The notes under the pieces were generated by a model. The model worked only from the letters and a program-made list of their open reading frames with translations, did no database searches and was not told the origin of the DNA. This document shows, in pieces, positions 1 through 9,488 of a stretch of DNA of 64,000 bases; position 1 is the first letter of the stretch, and each line of letters starts with the position of its first letter. The stretch comes from Altererythrobacter sp. CAU 1644 (GTDB lineage: Bacteria > Pseudomonadota > Alphaproteobacteria > Sphingomonadales > Sphingomonadaceae), in the NCBI RefSeq assembly GCF_029623755.1, contig NZ_CP121106.1, forward strand, positions 2,670,352 through 2,734,351, given 5' to 3'. A program made the translations under genes and the position numbers.

Positions 1-844
1 TGGAAGAGGTAAGGCCAGCAGCGCCCATGTCCTGGATCGCCACGATCGCATCGGTCGCCATCAGTTCGAGGCATGCCTCGATAAGGAGTTTTTCGGTGAA
101 GGGATCACCGACCTGCACCGTGGGGCGCTTGGCCTCGGCGTCTTCCTCGAAATCGGCGCTGGCCATGGTCGCGCCATGGATACCGTCGCGCCCGGTTTTG
201 GAGCCGACATAGACGATTGGGTTTCCGACGCCTGTCGCCGCGCTGTAGAAAATCTTGTCGGCATTGGCGACGCCTACCGTCATCGCGTTGACGAGGATGT
301 TGCCGTCGTAGGCCGGATGGAAATTGGTCTCACCCGCGACGGTCGGCACGCCGACGCAATTGCCGTAGCCGCCGATGCCCGCGACCACGCCCTTGACGAG
401 GTGCTGCATCTTGGGGTGGTCGGGACGACCGAAACGCAGCGCGTTGGCATTCGCCACCGGGCGCGCGCCCATGGTGAAGACGTCGCGCAGGATGCCGCCC
501 ACGCCGGTTGCCGCACCCTGATAGGGTTCGATGTAGCTCGGGTGGTTGTGGCTCTCCATCTTGAAGATCGCCGCTTGCCCGTCACCGATATCGATGACGC
601 CGGCATTTTCGCCCGGGCCGCAGATGACCCAGGGTGCTTCGGTCGGCAGCTTCTTCAGGTGCAGGCGCGAGCTCTTGTAGGAGCAATGCTCGCTCCACAT
701 GACCGAAAAAATGCCGAGCTCGACCAGGTTGGGCTCGCGACCCAACGCATGCAGGACGCGCTCGTATTCTTCCGGCGAAAGGCCGTGCTGTTCGACGATT
801 TCGGGCGTGATTCGGGACTCGCCAGGGGACTCGATGGTAGCCAT
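1..844 (-). CDS. purL: Phosphoribosylformylglycinamidine synthase subunit PurL, N-terminal part (cut by window edge)
   Basis: Catalyses the ATP- and glutamine-dependent FGAR to FGAM step of purine synthesis, with PurQ and PurS in the split-type enzyme. About 281 N-terminal codons are present and the C-terminus lies beyond the left edge. Visible motifs are SEHCSYKSS (about residues 51-59, with the conserved His), ESHNHP (about 97-102) and GAATGVGG (about 110-117), all typical of PurL. It starts directly with [10 protein letters not shown]. The gene begins 10 nt after the end of the preceding membrane-protein gene on the same strand, so it may be co-transcribed with the two genes upstream. Identification is secure. 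Confidence 0.96.
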   Translation of the reverse strand, partial: MATIESPGESRITPEIVEQHGLSPEEYERVLHALGREPNLVELGIFSVMWSEHCSYKSSRLHLKKLPTEAPWVICGPGENAGVIDIGDGQAAIFKMESHNHPSYIEPYQGAATGVGGILRDVFTMGARPVANANALRFGRPDHPKMQHLVKGVVAGIGGYGNCVGVPTVAGETNFHPAYDGNILVNAMTVGVANADKIFYSAATGVGNPIVYVGSKTGRDGIHGATMASADFEEDAEAKRPTVQVGDPFTEKLLIEACLELMATDAIVAIQDMGAAGLTSS

Positions 845-854
845 GCCGCCGCCC

Positions 855-1535
855 TTAGCGGCGCATGGTCGGCACTGCCAGTCCTACCTCACGTTTATGC
901 CAACGAGTCTTGGCCACCCACAAGGCCAGCACCGTGGCCACGGCATAGCCCGTCAATGCGGTCAGATAGAGCATAGGGCCGGCCGCTTCGGGTGGAGGTC
1001 CGAACCAATCGATCGCCTGGAAGATCAGCAATACTGTCAGCAGGATTAGCGGCGGACCGATCGGTCCCTTGGTCCGCCGGATGAACCAGACGAAAGCCCC
1101 GATAGTGATCAGCAATTCGAGCGGCATCGCGATCAGCGGGAAGTTCCACAGGCCCATGCCCAGATGCTCGTTCCCACCGGCAAGGGTCAGGTCGGGCCGA
1201 TGGACCAGCAGGTCGAGCACCCAGTGCGATAGCACGACCCCGGCACCCAGGATCGCAGCGACGAGCTGGCGATAGGCCACCAGCATGAGCAGGCCGAAGA
1301 TCACTGCCCAGACTGCGCTGCCAAGCAGGCTGTGGGTATAGGGCATGTGGTAGAGGTCCATCGGGTTCATCTTGGTGATGCCCGGAGTCACCCGCATGTG
1401 CTCGATTCCCACCAGCGCAAAGGTGAAGAATGCCCAGTCGACCAGTTGCGCCGCGATGAACAGTGTCGAAAGCCTCGGCGCGCGTGAACTGGCGGCCGCC
1501 GCGGCAAAGGCTGGGGCGAAGTGTCCGATGAACAT
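855..1535 (-). CDS. Polytopic membrane protein of unknown function
   Basis: 226 residues with about six hydrophobic segments (near 25-45, 70-90, 92-110, 128-150, 158-178 and 184-205). A conserved-looking [13 protein letters not shown] stretch follows the third segment. A His/Asp pattern beside a membrane helix recalls the YdjM-type membrane-bound metal-dependent hydrolases, but I cannot confirm that family. It sits between the DUF2177 gene (4 nt upstream) and purL (10 nt downstream), so these three probably form one transcript. The function is unknown and no link to purine synthesis is evident from the sequence. Confidence 0.8.
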   Translation of the reverse strand: MFIGHFAPAFAAAAASSRAPRLSTLFIAAQLVDWAFFTFALVGIEHMRVTPGITKMNPMDLYHMPYTHSLLGSAVWAVIFGLLMLVAYRQLVAAILGAGVVLSHWVLDLLVHRPDLTLAGGNEHLGMGLWNFPLIAMPLELLITIGAFVWFIRRTKGPIGPPLILLTVLLIFQAIDWFGPPPEAAGPMLYLTALTGYAVATVLALWVAKTRWHKREVGLAVPTMRR

Positions 1536-1539
1536 GGTT

Positions 1540-1941
1540 CTATCCGGTTATTCGCAGCGTGATTGCAGTCGCAGCAGCCGCGGTCACCCCGGTAGCGACG
1601 GCCCCCCACGCGATATCCATTACGCTGATGTGCGTGCTCCAGACCTTGAACACCGCCTGGCTGGTGAGATCGAAGGTCGCATAGCAGAGTGCCCCGAGCA
1701 TGGCGCCGTTGAGCAGCGCCGTCACGACATTGCCTTCCGCCAGCCCGGGTCTGATTGCGAAATAGACCATCCCCAGCAGGTAGACGGCATAGAATACGAG
1801 CGCCGGCACAACCCGGAAATTGTCGGCCATGATCTCGCCGATCACGGGCCGGTAGAGGTTCGGTCCGGCCCAGCGCAGCCAAATTGAATCGAGAACGCCG
1901 AAGACCACGGCGGCGATCACGTAAGCGATCACGTATTGCAT
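1540..1941 (-). CDS. DUF2177 family membrane protein
   Basis: 133 residues, four predicted transmembrane helices, starting MQYVIAYVIAAVVFGVLDS. The pattern of N-terminal helix, FxxLDxxWL, central Tyr-rich helix and a GAxLGxxxYxTFDLTS segment matches DUF2177, a small inner-membrane family without known biochemical role. The frame stays open for 35 codons upstream, but the ATG chosen has a good ribosome site (GGGGGAGAATCGC before ATG), and the family normally begins here. First gene of the likely three-gene transcript running into purL. Confidence 0.85.
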   Translation of the reverse strand: MQYVIAYVIAAVVFGVLDSIWLRWAGPNLYRPVIGEIMADNFRVVPALVFYAVYLLGMVYFAIRPGLAEGNVVTALLNGAMLGALCYATFDLTSQAVFKVWSTHISVMDIAWGAVATGVTAAAATAITLRITG

Positions 1942-2008
1942 GCGATTCTCCCCCTTGTTTTTCCGACAGCCTTGACCGTGTGAGCCGCGCCGGTCAATGC
2001 TCGGTCGC

Positions 2009-2275
2009 ATGAGTGATACACAGGCCGCTGGGGCAGCCCCCGACATTCCTCAAATGAGTTTCGAGCAGGCTCTCGGCGCGCTCGAGGAGATCGTGCAGAA
2101 GCTGGAAAGCGGGGAGGTTCCGCTCGACAAGTCGATCGCACTGTACGAGCGAGGGGAAGAACTTCGCCGACACTGTCAGGCACGCCTCGATGCAGCGCAG
2201 CAACGGATCGAGCGAATCGTCAGCGATTCGTCGGGCAAGGCGACCGGCACCGAACCGTTCGACAGCGATGGCTGA
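2009..2275 (+). CDS. xseB: Exodeoxyribonuclease VII small subunit
   Basis: 88 residues. XseB binds the large subunit XseA to form exonuclease VII, which degrades single-stranded DNA into oligonucleotides. The family signature is clear: SFEQALGALEEIVQKLESGEV, then LDKSIALYERGEEL and a C-terminal coiled-coil RLDAAQQRIERI. An in-frame ATG exists 12 nt upstream, but MSDTQ is the more usual beginning. Its 3' end overlaps the ispA start by 8 nt, the classic xseB-ispA arrangement, so translation is probably coupled. xseA is not in the window. Confidence 0.93.
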   Translation: MSDTQAAGAAPDIPQMSFEQALGALEEIVQKLESGEVPLDKSIALYERGEELRRHCQARLDAAQQRIERIVSDSSGKATGTEPFDSDG

Positions 2276-3185
2276 GATTGTGACTGCCGACCCCGGGGAA
2301 GAGCTGCTGTCCAACGGGTTCACCCGTATCCAGCAAGAGGTCGACTCGCTGTTCGATGCGCTCATGCCCATTCCCCAGGATTCGCGCGCGCGCCTGTTCG
2401 AGGCGATGCGCTACGCGGCGATTGGCGGGGGCAAGCGGGTACGTCCGCTGCTGCTCGCCAGCACTGCGGAAATGTACGGCGTGAGCCGCGAGGCCGCGGT
2501 GAGGGCAGGGTGCGCGGTCGAGGCGATCCATGTCTATTCGCTGATCCATGACGACCTGCCATGCATGGACGATGACGATCTGCGGCACGGCAAGCCGACC
2601 TTGCACAAGGCGTTCGACGAGGCGACGGCAGTGTTGGCAGGGGATTCGCTGCATGCGCTCGCTTTCGAGATTCTCGCCAGCACAGAGACGAGCAGCGATC
2701 CGTTTACCCGCTCCGAACTGATCGCCACGCTTGGGCGCGCGAGCGGAATGCACGGCATGGCTGGCGGGCAGATGATGGACATGGCCGCCGACAGCGAGGA
2801 TTACGACCTCCATTCGATCACCCGGCTGCAGCAACTGAAGACGGGCGCCTTGCTGGCGGCATCGGTCGAGATGGGCGCAATACTGGGGCATGTCCCGCCA
2901 GAGGGCCGCGGGCACCTGCGGAATTATGCTCGTGACATCGGCCTGGCCTTCCAAATTGCCGACGATCTGCTCGATGTCGAAGGCGATGAATCCAAGACCG
3001 GCAAGGCGCTGCGCAAGGACGAGGTTCAGGGCAAGCAGACCTTCGTGACACTGATGGGCGTCGAGCAGGCGCGCGAGCAGGCGCGGGCGCTGGTCGATCA
3101 GGCGATCGGCCACCTTGCCAACCACGGCGAGGATGCCCGCATGCTGCGCGCCCTGGCCCGCTTTATCGTGGAGAGAGACAGGTGA
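2268..3185 (+). CDS. ispA: Farnesyl diphosphate synthase (geranyltranstransferase)
   Basis: 305 residues. Condenses IPP with DMAPP/GPP to make farnesyl diphosphate for quinones, undecaprenyl phosphate and carotenoids. The first aspartate-rich motif is HDDLPCMDDDDLRHG (about residues 94-108) and the second is DDLLDVEGD (about 232-240); GGGKRVRP (about 53-60) is the IPP/phosphate-binding region. The start MAEIV is inside the end of xseB. The frame is open another 26 codons upstream, but that part is shared with xseB and looks non-native. It overlaps coaD by GTGA at its end. Confidence 0.95.
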   Translation: MAEIVTADPGEELLSNGFTRIQQEVDSLFDALMPIPQDSRARLFEAMRYAAIGGGKRVRPLLLASTAEMYGVSREAAVRAGCAVEAIHVYSLIHDDLPCMDDDDLRHGKPTLHKAFDEATAVLAGDSLHALAFEILASTETSSDPFTRSELIATLGRASGMHGMAGGQMMDMAADSEDYDLHSITRLQQLKTGALLAASVEMGAILGHVPPEGRGHLRNYARDIGLAFQIADDLLDVEGDESKTGKALRKDEVQGKQTFVTLMGVEQAREQARALVDQAIGHLANHGEDARMLRALARFIVERDR

Positions 3186-3697
3186 GCAGCGAACGCATCG
3201 GCATCTACCCCGGCACTTTCGATCCGATCACGCTCGGCCATGCCGACATCATCCGGCGCGGCAGCAAACTGGTCGACAAGCTGATAATCGGGGTGACGAC
3301 CAACCCGTCGAAGAACCCGATGTTTTCGACCGAAGAGCGGCTTTCGATGGTCGGTCGCGAGGTCGCGGCGCTCGGGATCGACAATGTCGAGGTCGTCGGT
3401 TTCAATGCCCTGCTGGTCAAGTTCGCGCAAAAGCAGGGAGCCAATGTGCTGATCCGTGGTCTGCGTGCCGTCGCCGACTTCGAGTACGAATACCAGATGG
3501 CCGGCATGAACCAGCAGCTCGATGACGAGATCGAGACGGTGTTCCTGATGGCGGACGTTTCGCTTCAGCCGATCGCCAGCAAGCTGGTGAAGGAAATTGC
3601 GCTGTTCGGCGGGGACATTACCCCATTCGTCAGCAAGCAGGTGTGCGAGGATGTTATCGCGCGCGTAAATGAAAGAGGCCAGCTTGGGGATTACTGA
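3182..3697 (+). CDS. coaD: Phosphopantetheine adenylyltransferase
   Basis: 171 residues. Transfers AMP from ATP to 4'-phosphopantetheine, the penultimate step of coenzyme A synthesis. The nucleotidyltransferase motif TLGH is at residues 17-20 within IYPGTFDPITLGH. RGLRAVADFEYEYQMAGMN and the C-terminal SKLVKEIALFGGDITPFV are diagnostic for CoaD. GTG start overlapping the ispA stop (GTGA), so it is translationally coupled. A weak CTGTTG/CAACAG hairpin follows 6 nt after the stop, but it lacks a T tract. Confidence 0.96.
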   Translation: MSSERIGIYPGTFDPITLGHADIIRRGSKLVDKLIIGVTTNPSKNPMFSTEERLSMVGREVAALGIDNVEVVGFNALLVKFAQKQGANVLIRGLRAVADFEYEYQMAGMNQQLDDEIETVFLMADVSLQPIASKLVKEIALFGGDITPFVSKQVCEDVIARVNERGQLGDY

Positions 3698-3799
3698 ACG
3701 CCCCTGTTGACCCGCAACAGATCATTCATTGCAGTGCAAGTCTCGCGCCGCTAGACCGCACCGCAACCTGAGATACACCCGATTTTCGTGAAGGCACCC

Positions 3800-4507
3800 A
3801 TGCTGAAGACTTTCCTTGCCGCGGCCGCATCGCTCGCCGTTGTCGCCGCTCCATATGCCGCACTGGCCCAGGACGAGGGCGCTTCCGAAGACGTAGTGGA
3901 TGATGCGGTTGCACAAGCGCCCGTGCAGGCACGCAACTTCGCGCCCATCAACTACAACGCCGCCGAGGATCCGGAGAGCATTTGGCTGCTCGATCTCTCA
4001 AATGGCGAACGGGTTGCGATCCGTCTGATGGCGGAGTGGGCACCCAACCATGTCGAGCGCATCAAGACGCTGACACGGCAGGGTTTCTACGACGGGGTCA
4101 TCTTCCACCGCGTGATCGATGGTTTCATGGCGCAGGGCGGAGATCCGACGGGCACGGGGCAGGGCGGTTCGCAGCTTCCCGACCTCGAAGAGGAATTCAA
4201 CCCGATGCCGCATGTTCGCGGTACCGTATCGATGGCACGCGCGGCCAGCGAAGACAGCGCGAACAGCCAGTTTTTCATCGTTTTCTATCCGCGCTTCAGC
4301 CTGGACAAGCGCTACACCAATCTCGGTCGCGTGATTGCCAATATGAGCGCCGTCGACGCGATCAATCGCGGCGAGCCGCCGGCCAATCCGACCCGCATCC
4401 TGCAGGCCTCGATCGCGGCCGATGGCAAGCCGGTTCCGGCCCGTGTCGCTCCGACGCCGGAGCCGACCATCACCGCCGACGATTTGAACGCACCGATTTC
4501 CAACTGA
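3800..4507 (+). CDS. Exported cyclophilin-type peptidyl-prolyl cis-trans isomerase
   Basis: 235 residues. An N-terminal signal peptide ([24 protein letters not shown]) is followed by a roughly 50-residue linker and a cyclophilin domain with [22 protein letters not shown] and the NSQFFI segment. It should catalyse proline isomerisation during folding of periplasmic proteins. A GTG four codons upstream is also open, but AAGG lies just before the ATG chosen. The C-terminal 35 residues after the domain are Pro- and Ala-rich. It lies between coaD and queA on the same strand with an 80-100 nt gap before it, so it may have its own promoter. Confidence 0.92.
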   Translation: MLKTFLAAAASLAVVAAPYAALAQDEGASEDVVDDAVAQAPVQARNFAPINYNAAEDPESIWLLDLSNGERVAIRLMAEWAPNHVERIKTLTRQGFYDGVIFHRVIDGFMAQGGDPTGTGQGGSQLPDLEEEFNPMPHVRGTVSMARAASEDSANSQFFIVFYPRFSLDKRYTNLGRVIANMSAVDAINRGEPPANPTRILQASIAADGKPVPARVAPTPEPTITADDLNAPISN

Positions 4508-4550
4508 TAGCGCCTTTCCTTTCGCTTCTGCCGCGCGTAGGCGGCCCGCG

Positions 4551-5579
4551 ATGAAGGTAGACCTGTTCGATTTCGATCTCCCACAGGAGCGGATCGCGTT
4601 GCGCCCTGCGCGTCCGCGCGACAGCGCGCGCATGCTCGTCGTGCGGGGTGAAGGTGATTTCGAAGATCGCGTCGTTCGCGAACTGCCTGACCTAGTGCGG
4701 GCGGGCGATGTCATGGTCTTCAACGACACGCGCGTCATTCCAGCCCAGCTCGAAGGGCGGCGCGGCGAGGCCAAGATCGGCGCCACCCTCCACAAGCGCA
4801 TCGATTTGCGTCGCTGGCAGGCATTCATCCGCAATGCCAAGCGCGTCCGGGAGGGAGACGAGCTGACATTCGGCGGTGGCGTGACCGCGATTGCCGAGGA
4901 GCGCCATGAGGACGGTAGCCTCACGCTCGCCTTTGCCGGGGACGAACCGGTCGAGATCCTGCTCGAGCGGGCGGGGCGGATGCCGTTGCCGCCCTATATT
5001 GCGGGCAAGCGCGAGACCGACGAGCAGGACAAGCTCGATTACCAGACCATGTTCGCGCGGGAGGATGGTGCAGTCGCCGCCCCAACCGCAGCGCTGCATT
5101 TCACGCCGGAGCTGATCGCGGCGCTCGATGCAGCAGGCGTGCAGCGCGAGACGCTCACCCTGCATGTCGGGGCAGGGACATTTCTCCCGGTCAAGGCCGA
5201 CGATACCGAGGATCACCGCATGCACGCCGAGTGGGGCCGAATCGAGCCCGAGGTAGCGGCCCGCCTCAATGCTGCACGCGCTGCCGGAGGCCGGATCATT
5301 TCGGTTGGGACGACCTCGCTCCGCCTGCTCGAGAGCGCCGCGCGCGACGATGGCACGATCGAACCTTTCGAGGGCGATACCGCGATCTTCATCACACCCG
5401 GATACCGCTTCAAGGCGATCGACGGGCTGATGACCAATTTTCACCTGCCCAAGTCGACCCTGTTCATGCTGGTCAGCGCGTTGATGGGTCTGGATAGAAT
5501 GCAGGCCGCCTATGCCCATGCGATCGAAAACGGGTATCGCTTCTATTCCTATGGTGACTCCTCGCTGCTGCTTCCCTAA
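4551..5579 (+). CDS. queA: S-adenosylmethionine:tRNA ribosyltransferase-isomerase
   Basis: 342 residues, full length. Moves the ribose moiety of SAM onto preQ1 in tRNA to give epoxyqueuosine. The start [20 protein letters not shown], the central [23 protein letters not shown] region and the C-terminal [18 protein letters not shown] are classic QueA. tgt, which inserts preQ1 into the same tRNAs, is encoded 2.5 kb downstream on the same strand. The two queuosine genes are split here by the ABC exporter and an outer-membrane protein gene. Confidence 0.96.
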   Translation: MKVDLFDFDLPQERIALRPARPRDSARMLVVRGEGDFEDRVVRELPDLVRAGDVMVFNDTRVIPAQLEGRRGEAKIGATLHKRIDLRRWQAFIRNAKRVREGDELTFGGGVTAIAEERHEDGSLTLAFAGDEPVEILLERAGRMPLPPYIAGKRETDEQDKLDYQTMFAREDGAVAAPTAALHFTPELIAALDAAGVQRETLTLHVGAGTFLPVKADDTEDHRMHAEWGRIEPEVAARLNAARAAGGRIISVGTTSLRLLESAARDDGTIEPFEGDTAIFITPGYRFKAIDGLMTNFHLPKSTLFMLVSALMGLDRMQAAYAHAIENGYRFYSYGDSSLLLP

Positions 5580-5588
5580 CTCGGTTTC

Positions 5589-6533
5589 ATGAGCGAACCG
5601 ATCCTCGAAATTTCCGGACTAACCAAGGTCTACCGCGGCGGACTGAAGGCGCTCGACAATGTCGATCTGACGATCCGCAAAGGCGAGATATTCGCGCTGC
5701 TGGGACCGAACGGGGCAGGCAAGACCACGCTGATCGGGTCGGTCTGCGGACTGGTCCGGCCGACTTCGGGCCGGATTGCTGCCTTCGGGCACGACATGGC
5801 CAGGGACTGGCGCCATGCACGCGCGCGGATCGGGCTGGTACCGCAGGAACTGTCAACCGACATGTTCGAACCGGTCATTCGCGCCGTCAGCTATTCGCGC
5901 GGACTGTTTGGCCTGCCCCCCGACAAGGCGCGGATCGAGGAGATCCTCAAGAGCCTTTCGCTGTGGGAAAAGCGCGACGAGCGTATCATGGCGCTGTCGG
6001 GCGGGATGAAACGCAGGGTGCTTATCGCCAAGGCACTGTCGCACGAGCCCGACCTGCTGTTCCTCGACGAGCCGACCGCCGGCGTCGACGTCGAACTGCG
6101 CAAAGGCATGTGGGCGATCATCGACGAGATGCGGGCGCGGGGCGTCACAATCATCCTCACCACGCATTACATCGAAGAAGCTGAGGAGATGGCCGACCGG
6201 GTGGGCATCATCAACAACGGCCGAATCATCAAGGTCGACGAGAAGGCGGCCATGATGGCACAACTGGGGCGCACCGAGGCGCATATCGCCCTGGCCCAAC
6301 CGATCGCAGCACTGCCAGCAGCGATTGCGCACTTCCCGGTCGAGATCGAGGATGGTGGCAGCTCGCTCTGTTATCGAGGAGGTGACGGGACCGGTAAGGG
6401 CAAGGCCGAAGTGGCCGAACTGACCAAGGCGTTGACGCGGGCGGGGATCGACTACTCCGGGATCGAGACGCGCGAGAGCAGCCTGGAAGATATCTTCGTA
6501 TCGCTGCTGGGTGAAAAGGAGGCGGCGGCATGA
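5589..6533 (+). CDS. ABC-2 type exporter, ATP-binding subunit (YadG-like)
   Basis: 314 residues. Walker A GPNGAGKTT (about residues 39-47), signature LSGGMKRRV, Walker B LLFLDEPTAGVD and an H-loop TTHYIEEAEEMADRV are all intact. After the nucleotide-binding domain there is a roughly 80-residue C-terminal extension typical of DrrA/YadG-type ATPases. It pairs with the permease gene that begins inside its stop codon (ATGA overlap). The substrate is not readable from sequence; E. coli YadGH is an uncharacterised homologous pair. It starts 9 nt after queA, so it is probably co-transcribed with it. Confidence 0.93.
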   Translation: MSEPILEISGLTKVYRGGLKALDNVDLTIRKGEIFALLGPNGAGKTTLIGSVCGLVRPTSGRIAAFGHDMARDWRHARARIGLVPQELSTDMFEPVIRAVSYSRGLFGLPPDKARIEEILKSLSLWEKRDERIMALSGGMKRRVLIAKALSHEPDLLFLDEPTAGVDVELRKGMWAIIDEMRARGVTIILTTHYIEEAEEMADRVGIINNGRIIKVDEKAAMMAQLGRTEAHIALAQPIAALPAAIAHFPVEIEDGGSSLCYRGGDGTGKGKAEVAELTKALTRAGIDYSGIETRESSLEDIFVSLLGEKEAAA

Positions 6534-7294
6534 TCGCCTGGCGCTCGACCTGGTCGATCTACACGCGCGAGCTGGTGCGCTTCCTGCGCACGGCGTTCCA
6601 GTCGGTTCTGGCGCCGGTGCTCACGACCTCGCTCTATTTCATCGTTTTCGGTGCCGCCATCGGCGAGCGCATGCCCGATCTGGGAGGAGTCGATTATGGC
6701 GCCTTCATCATCCCCGGCCTGCTGATGCTGACCCTGCTCGGCGAAACCACCAGCAATTCGAGTTTCGGCATCTACATGCCGCGCTTCACCGGCACGATCT
6801 ACGAGCTGCTCAGCGCTCCCGTAGGCGTTGCCGAAACGCTGATTGGCTTCGTCGGGGCGGCAGCGACCAAGAGCCTGATCCTAGCCGCGATCATCTTGCT
6901 GACCGCGCGGCTATTCGTCGACTACTCGATCGCCCACCCGCTGCTTGCAGTGGTCTACATCGTGCTGGTCGCTTCTGCCTTCAGCCTGTTCGGTTTCATT
7001 CTCGGCGTTTGGGCGGACAATTTCGAGAAGCTCGGGATTATCCCGATGCTGATCCTTACGCCGCTGACCTTTCTCGGCGGGACATTCTACTCGATCGACA
7101 TGCTGCCCGACCCGTGGGACAAGATCGCGCTGGCGAACCCGATCGTCTATCTCGTCAGCGGCCTGCGCTGGACCTTCTATGGCAGCGCCGACGTCAGCTT
7201 CGGGGTGTCGCTGGGAATTACGCTGGCTTTCCTGTGTGTCTGCGTTGCAACAATTTCATACATATTCTCAACCGGGTGGCGGCTGCGCGAATAA
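6530..7294 (+). CDS. ABC-2 type exporter, permease subunit (YadH-like)
   Basis: 254 residues with six hydrophobic spans and the ABC-2 membrane fold. The segments GLLMLTLLGETTSNSSFGIYM, FGFILGVWADNFEKLG and LTPLTFLGGTFYSIDMLP match the conserved ABC2_membrane signature. Together with the preceding ATPase it should form an inner-membrane exporter. ATGA overlap with the ATPase gene ensures coupled translation. The substrate is unknown. Confidence 0.92.
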   Translation: MIAWRSTWSIYTRELVRFLRTAFQSVLAPVLTTSLYFIVFGAAIGERMPDLGGVDYGAFIIPGLLMLTLLGETTSNSSFGIYMPRFTGTIYELLSAPVGVAETLIGFVGAAATKSLILAAIILLTARLFVDYSIAHPLLAVVYIVLVASAFSLFGFILGVWADNFEKLGIIPMLILTPLTFLGGTFYSIDMLPDPWDKIALANPIVYLVSGLRWTFYGSADVSFGVSLGITLAFLCVCVATISYIFSTGWRLRE

Positions 7295-7352
7295 TTCGCC
7301 TTTTCTGAATTCGATGTTCACCCGCGTGACAGCCACGCGGCGCAAACGTCGA

Positions 7353-7378
7353 CCTGCTTCCCGGTCTCGGGAGGCAGG
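7353..7378 (+). other. Stem-loop in the 5' leader of the outer-membrane protein gene
   Basis: An 11-bp stem (left arm CCTGCTTCCCG, right arm CGGGAGGCAGG, one G-T pair) closes a 4-nt loop, followed by an A-rich stretch and the ribosome site AAAAAGGA. A second inverted repeat, CCGCGTG-N5-CACGCGG (7322-7340), lies just upstream. Neither has a T tract on the plus strand, so an mRNA-stabilising or regulatory leader element fits better than a terminator. Confidence 0.5.
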
Positions 7379-7404
7379 AAAAACAGAAAAAGGAATCCCC
7401 CCAA

Positions 7405-7947
7405 ATGAAGAAGTTTTCACTGCTCGTGGCCGTTGCAGCAGGTGCTGTGGCGCTTCCTACCGCCGCCAGTGCGCAAGAGGCAGCAGCTGAGACCTATGTT
7501 GGCATTTCTGCCGGTATCCACGACCTTGGCGTTGATGAGGACGACCTCGGCGTGGAGCTTGAGGATTCGAGCCCGATCATCGGTGTGGTCGCAGGCGTCG
7601 ATTTCCCGCTGGGCCAGTCGACCTTCGCCGGCGTTGAAGGCAACTATCACTTCGGCACCGATGCGATCGATTCCGAATACGGTGCCTCGGTCCGTGTCGG
7701 TTTCCAGGCCAATGGCGGCGCCAAGTACTACGTGCGCGGCGGCTACCAGTGGGTCGACCTCGACGTGGAAGAGATTGCCGGAATCGATCTCGGCCCCCTC
7801 GCTGACGACATTGACGACACCGATGGCGATTACCTCGTCGGCGTAGGTGCCGATTTCCCGATCGGCAACTCGGCCTTCCGGGTGAACCTCGACACCATCA
7901 GCTTCGACACCATTCGCGGTACCGTCGGCTATGTGCTGAAGTTCTGA
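7405..7947 (+). CDS. Outer-membrane beta-barrel protein (OmpA/Opa-like small barrel)
   Basis: 180 residues with a clear signal peptide ([24 protein letters not shown]). The mature part alternates hydrophobic and polar residues ([62 protein letters not shown]) and ends in a terminal Phe, the usual outer-membrane insertion signal. It looks like an eight-strand barrel of the OmpA-like family. The ribosome site AAAAAGGAATCCC precedes the ATG. It stands alone, with a structured leader before and a strong terminator after it. The function (porin, adhesin or structural) is not known. Confidence 0.82.
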   Translation: MKKFSLLVAVAAGAVALPTAASAQEAAAETYVGISAGIHDLGVDEDDLGVELEDSSPIIGVVAGVDFPLGQSTFAGVEGNYHFGTDAIDSEYGASVRVGFQANGGAKYYVRGGYQWVDLDVEEIAGIDLGPLADDIDDTDGDYLVGVGADFPIGNSAFRVNLDTISFDTIRGTVGYVLKF

Positions 7948-7967
7948 TCGGATCAGAAACACAATCG

Positions 7968-8001
7968 CGGGCCGGCTCTCATCCCCCGAGAGCCGGCCCG
8001 T
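7968..8001 (+). terminator. Rho-independent-type terminator after the barrel protein gene
   Basis: A perfect 13-bp inverted repeat (arms CGGGCCGGCTCTC and GAGAGCCGGCCCG) with a 7-nt loop begins 21 nt after the stop codon and is followed by TTCTCATTT. It is the strongest hairpin in this part of the window and separates the barrel gene from tgt. Confidence 0.8.
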
Positions 8002-8050
8002 TCTCATTTCGCGGGTGACATCGCGCCACAGGGGCTCTAGCGGGCTGCGC

Positions 8051-9184
8051 ATGACCAGCAGGTTCCAGTTCACCATCGAGGCGACCGACGGCAAGGCGCG
8101 AACGGGGCGCATCGACATGCTGCGCGGGGATATCCGCACACCCGCCTTCATGCCGGTTGGAACCGCCGCCACCGTCAAGGCTATGAAGCCCGAGAGCGTG
8201 CGCGAAACCGGCGCCGACATCATCCTCGGCAACACCTACCACCTCATGCTGCGTCCGGGAGCCGAGCGGGTCGCCCGGCTTGGCGGTCTCCATCAGTTCA
8301 TGAACTGGCAGCGCCCGATCCTGACCGACAGCGGCGGCTACCAGGTGATGAGCCTGTCGGAGTTGCGCAAACTGACCGAGGAAGGCGTCGAGTTCCGCAG
8401 CCATATCGACGGGTCGAAGCACATGCTCACGCCCGAACGGTCGATGGAGATCCAGCGCCTGCTCGGCAGCGATATCGTGATGGCATTCGACGAGTGCCCG
8501 CGCGCCGACCAGCCGCGCGACGTGATCGCCCAGAGTATGGAGCTTTCGATGCGCTGGGCCAGGCGCAGCCGCGACGGCTTTGATGCAGGTGGTCAACACG
8601 CCGAACGCGCGGCGCTGTTCGGCATTCAGCAAGGCGCGCTCGACGAGGAACTGCGCCGGATCAGCGCCGAAAAGCTGATCGAGATCGGTTTCGATGGCTA
8701 TGCGGTTGGCGGGCTGGCCGTGGGCGAGGGGCAGGAGGCGATGTTCGCCACGCTCGATTTTGCGCCGGACATGCTGCCGCAGGACAGGCCTCGCTACCTG
8801 ATGGGGGTGGGCAAGCCCGATGACCTCGTCGGCGCGGTCGAACGCGGGATCGACATGTTCGATTGCGTGCTGCCGACACGCTCAGGCCGCAACGGCCAGG
8901 CCTTCACCCGGAGCGGCCCGCTCAACCTGCGCAATGCGCGGCATGCCGAAGACACCGGCCCGCTCGACGAGCGCTGCATTTGCCCAACCTGCGCCACTTA
9001 CTCGCGCGCGTACCTGCATCACCTGCAGAAATCGGGCGAGATCCTCGGCGCGATGCTGGTGACGGAGCATAACCTAAGTTTCTACCAGCAGTTGATGCAG
9101 GCGATGCGCGATGCCATTGGCTCTGGCACGTTCTCTCAATTTGCCGCCACCTTCAGGCGCGACTATCTCGGATCGCAAGATTGA
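8051..9184 (+). CDS. tgt: Queuine/preQ1 tRNA-guanine transglycosylase
   Basis: 377 residues. Replaces guanine-34 of GUN-anticodon tRNAs with preQ1. Catalytic-site motifs are intact: [12 protein letters not shown] with the substrate-binding Asp, [31 protein letters not shown] with the nucleophilic Asp, and the zinc site [17 protein letters not shown]. The frame is open 12 codons upstream, but [14 protein letters not shown] is the usual Tgt start and follows GCTGCGC. It acts with queA (4.5 kb) in the same modification pathway. It ends in a TGATG overlap with the chorismate mutase gene. Confidence 0.97.
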   Translation: MTSRFQFTIEATDGKARTGRIDMLRGDIRTPAFMPVGTAATVKAMKPESVRETGADIILGNTYHLMLRPGAERVARLGGLHQFMNWQRPILTDSGGYQVMSLSELRKLTEEGVEFRSHIDGSKHMLTPERSMEIQRLLGSDIVMAFDECPRADQPRDVIAQSMELSMRWARRSRDGFDAGGQHAERAALFGIQQGALDEELRRISAEKLIEIGFDGYAVGGLAVGEGQEAMFATLDFAPDMLPQDRPRYLMGVGKPDDLVGAVERGIDMFDCVLPTRSGRNGQAFTRSGPLNLRNARHAEDTGPLDERCICPTCATYSRAYLHHLQKSGEILGAMLVTEHNLSFYQQLMQAMRDAIGSGTFSQFAATFRRDYLGSQD

Positions 9185-9486
9185 TGCCCAAACTCCCCGA
9201 AGACTGTGAAACCATGACCGAAGTGCGCGCGGGCGTCGATGCGACCGACCGCGAGCTGATGGCGCTGCTCGACCGGCGCTTTGGCTATATGCGCGCCGCT
9301 GCCCGTATCAAGGAAACGCGCGACACCGTGCGCGACGAAGTGCGCAAGGCCGCCGTCATTTCATCCGCGCGCGAAGACGCCGAGAATCGCGGTCTGCCGG
9401 GCGACGTGATCGAGCACATCTGGGAGCAACTCGTCGAAGGCTCGATCGCCTATGAACTGGTCGAGTGGGACCGCCTTCGCGCCTGA
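9184..9486 (+). CDS. Chorismate mutase, AroQ class
   Basis: 100 residues, a stand-alone single-domain enzyme converting chorismate to prephenate for Phe/Tyr synthesis. The pattern is AroQ: RAGVDATDRELMALLDRRFGYMRAAARIKE (active-site Arg and Lys), then the central Lys-rich helix and a C-terminal IWEQLVEGSIAYE helix. PchB-like proteins have the same length, so an isochorismate-pyruvate lyase activity cannot be excluded. ATG start shares an A with the tgt stop codon (TGATG); a TTG one codon earlier is also possible. It converges on the next gene, with only 2 nt between stops. Confidence 0.85.
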   Translation: MPKLPEDCETMTEVRAGVDATDRELMALLDRRFGYMRAAARIKETRDTVRDEVRKAAVISSAREDAENRGLPGDVIEHIWEQLVEGSIAYELVEWDRLRA

Positions 9487-9488
9487 CA

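Noticed and set aside
3704..3720. Terminator after coaD (CTGTTG/CAACAG)
   Set aside because: Only 6 bp, AT-containing and without a T tract; too weak to list.
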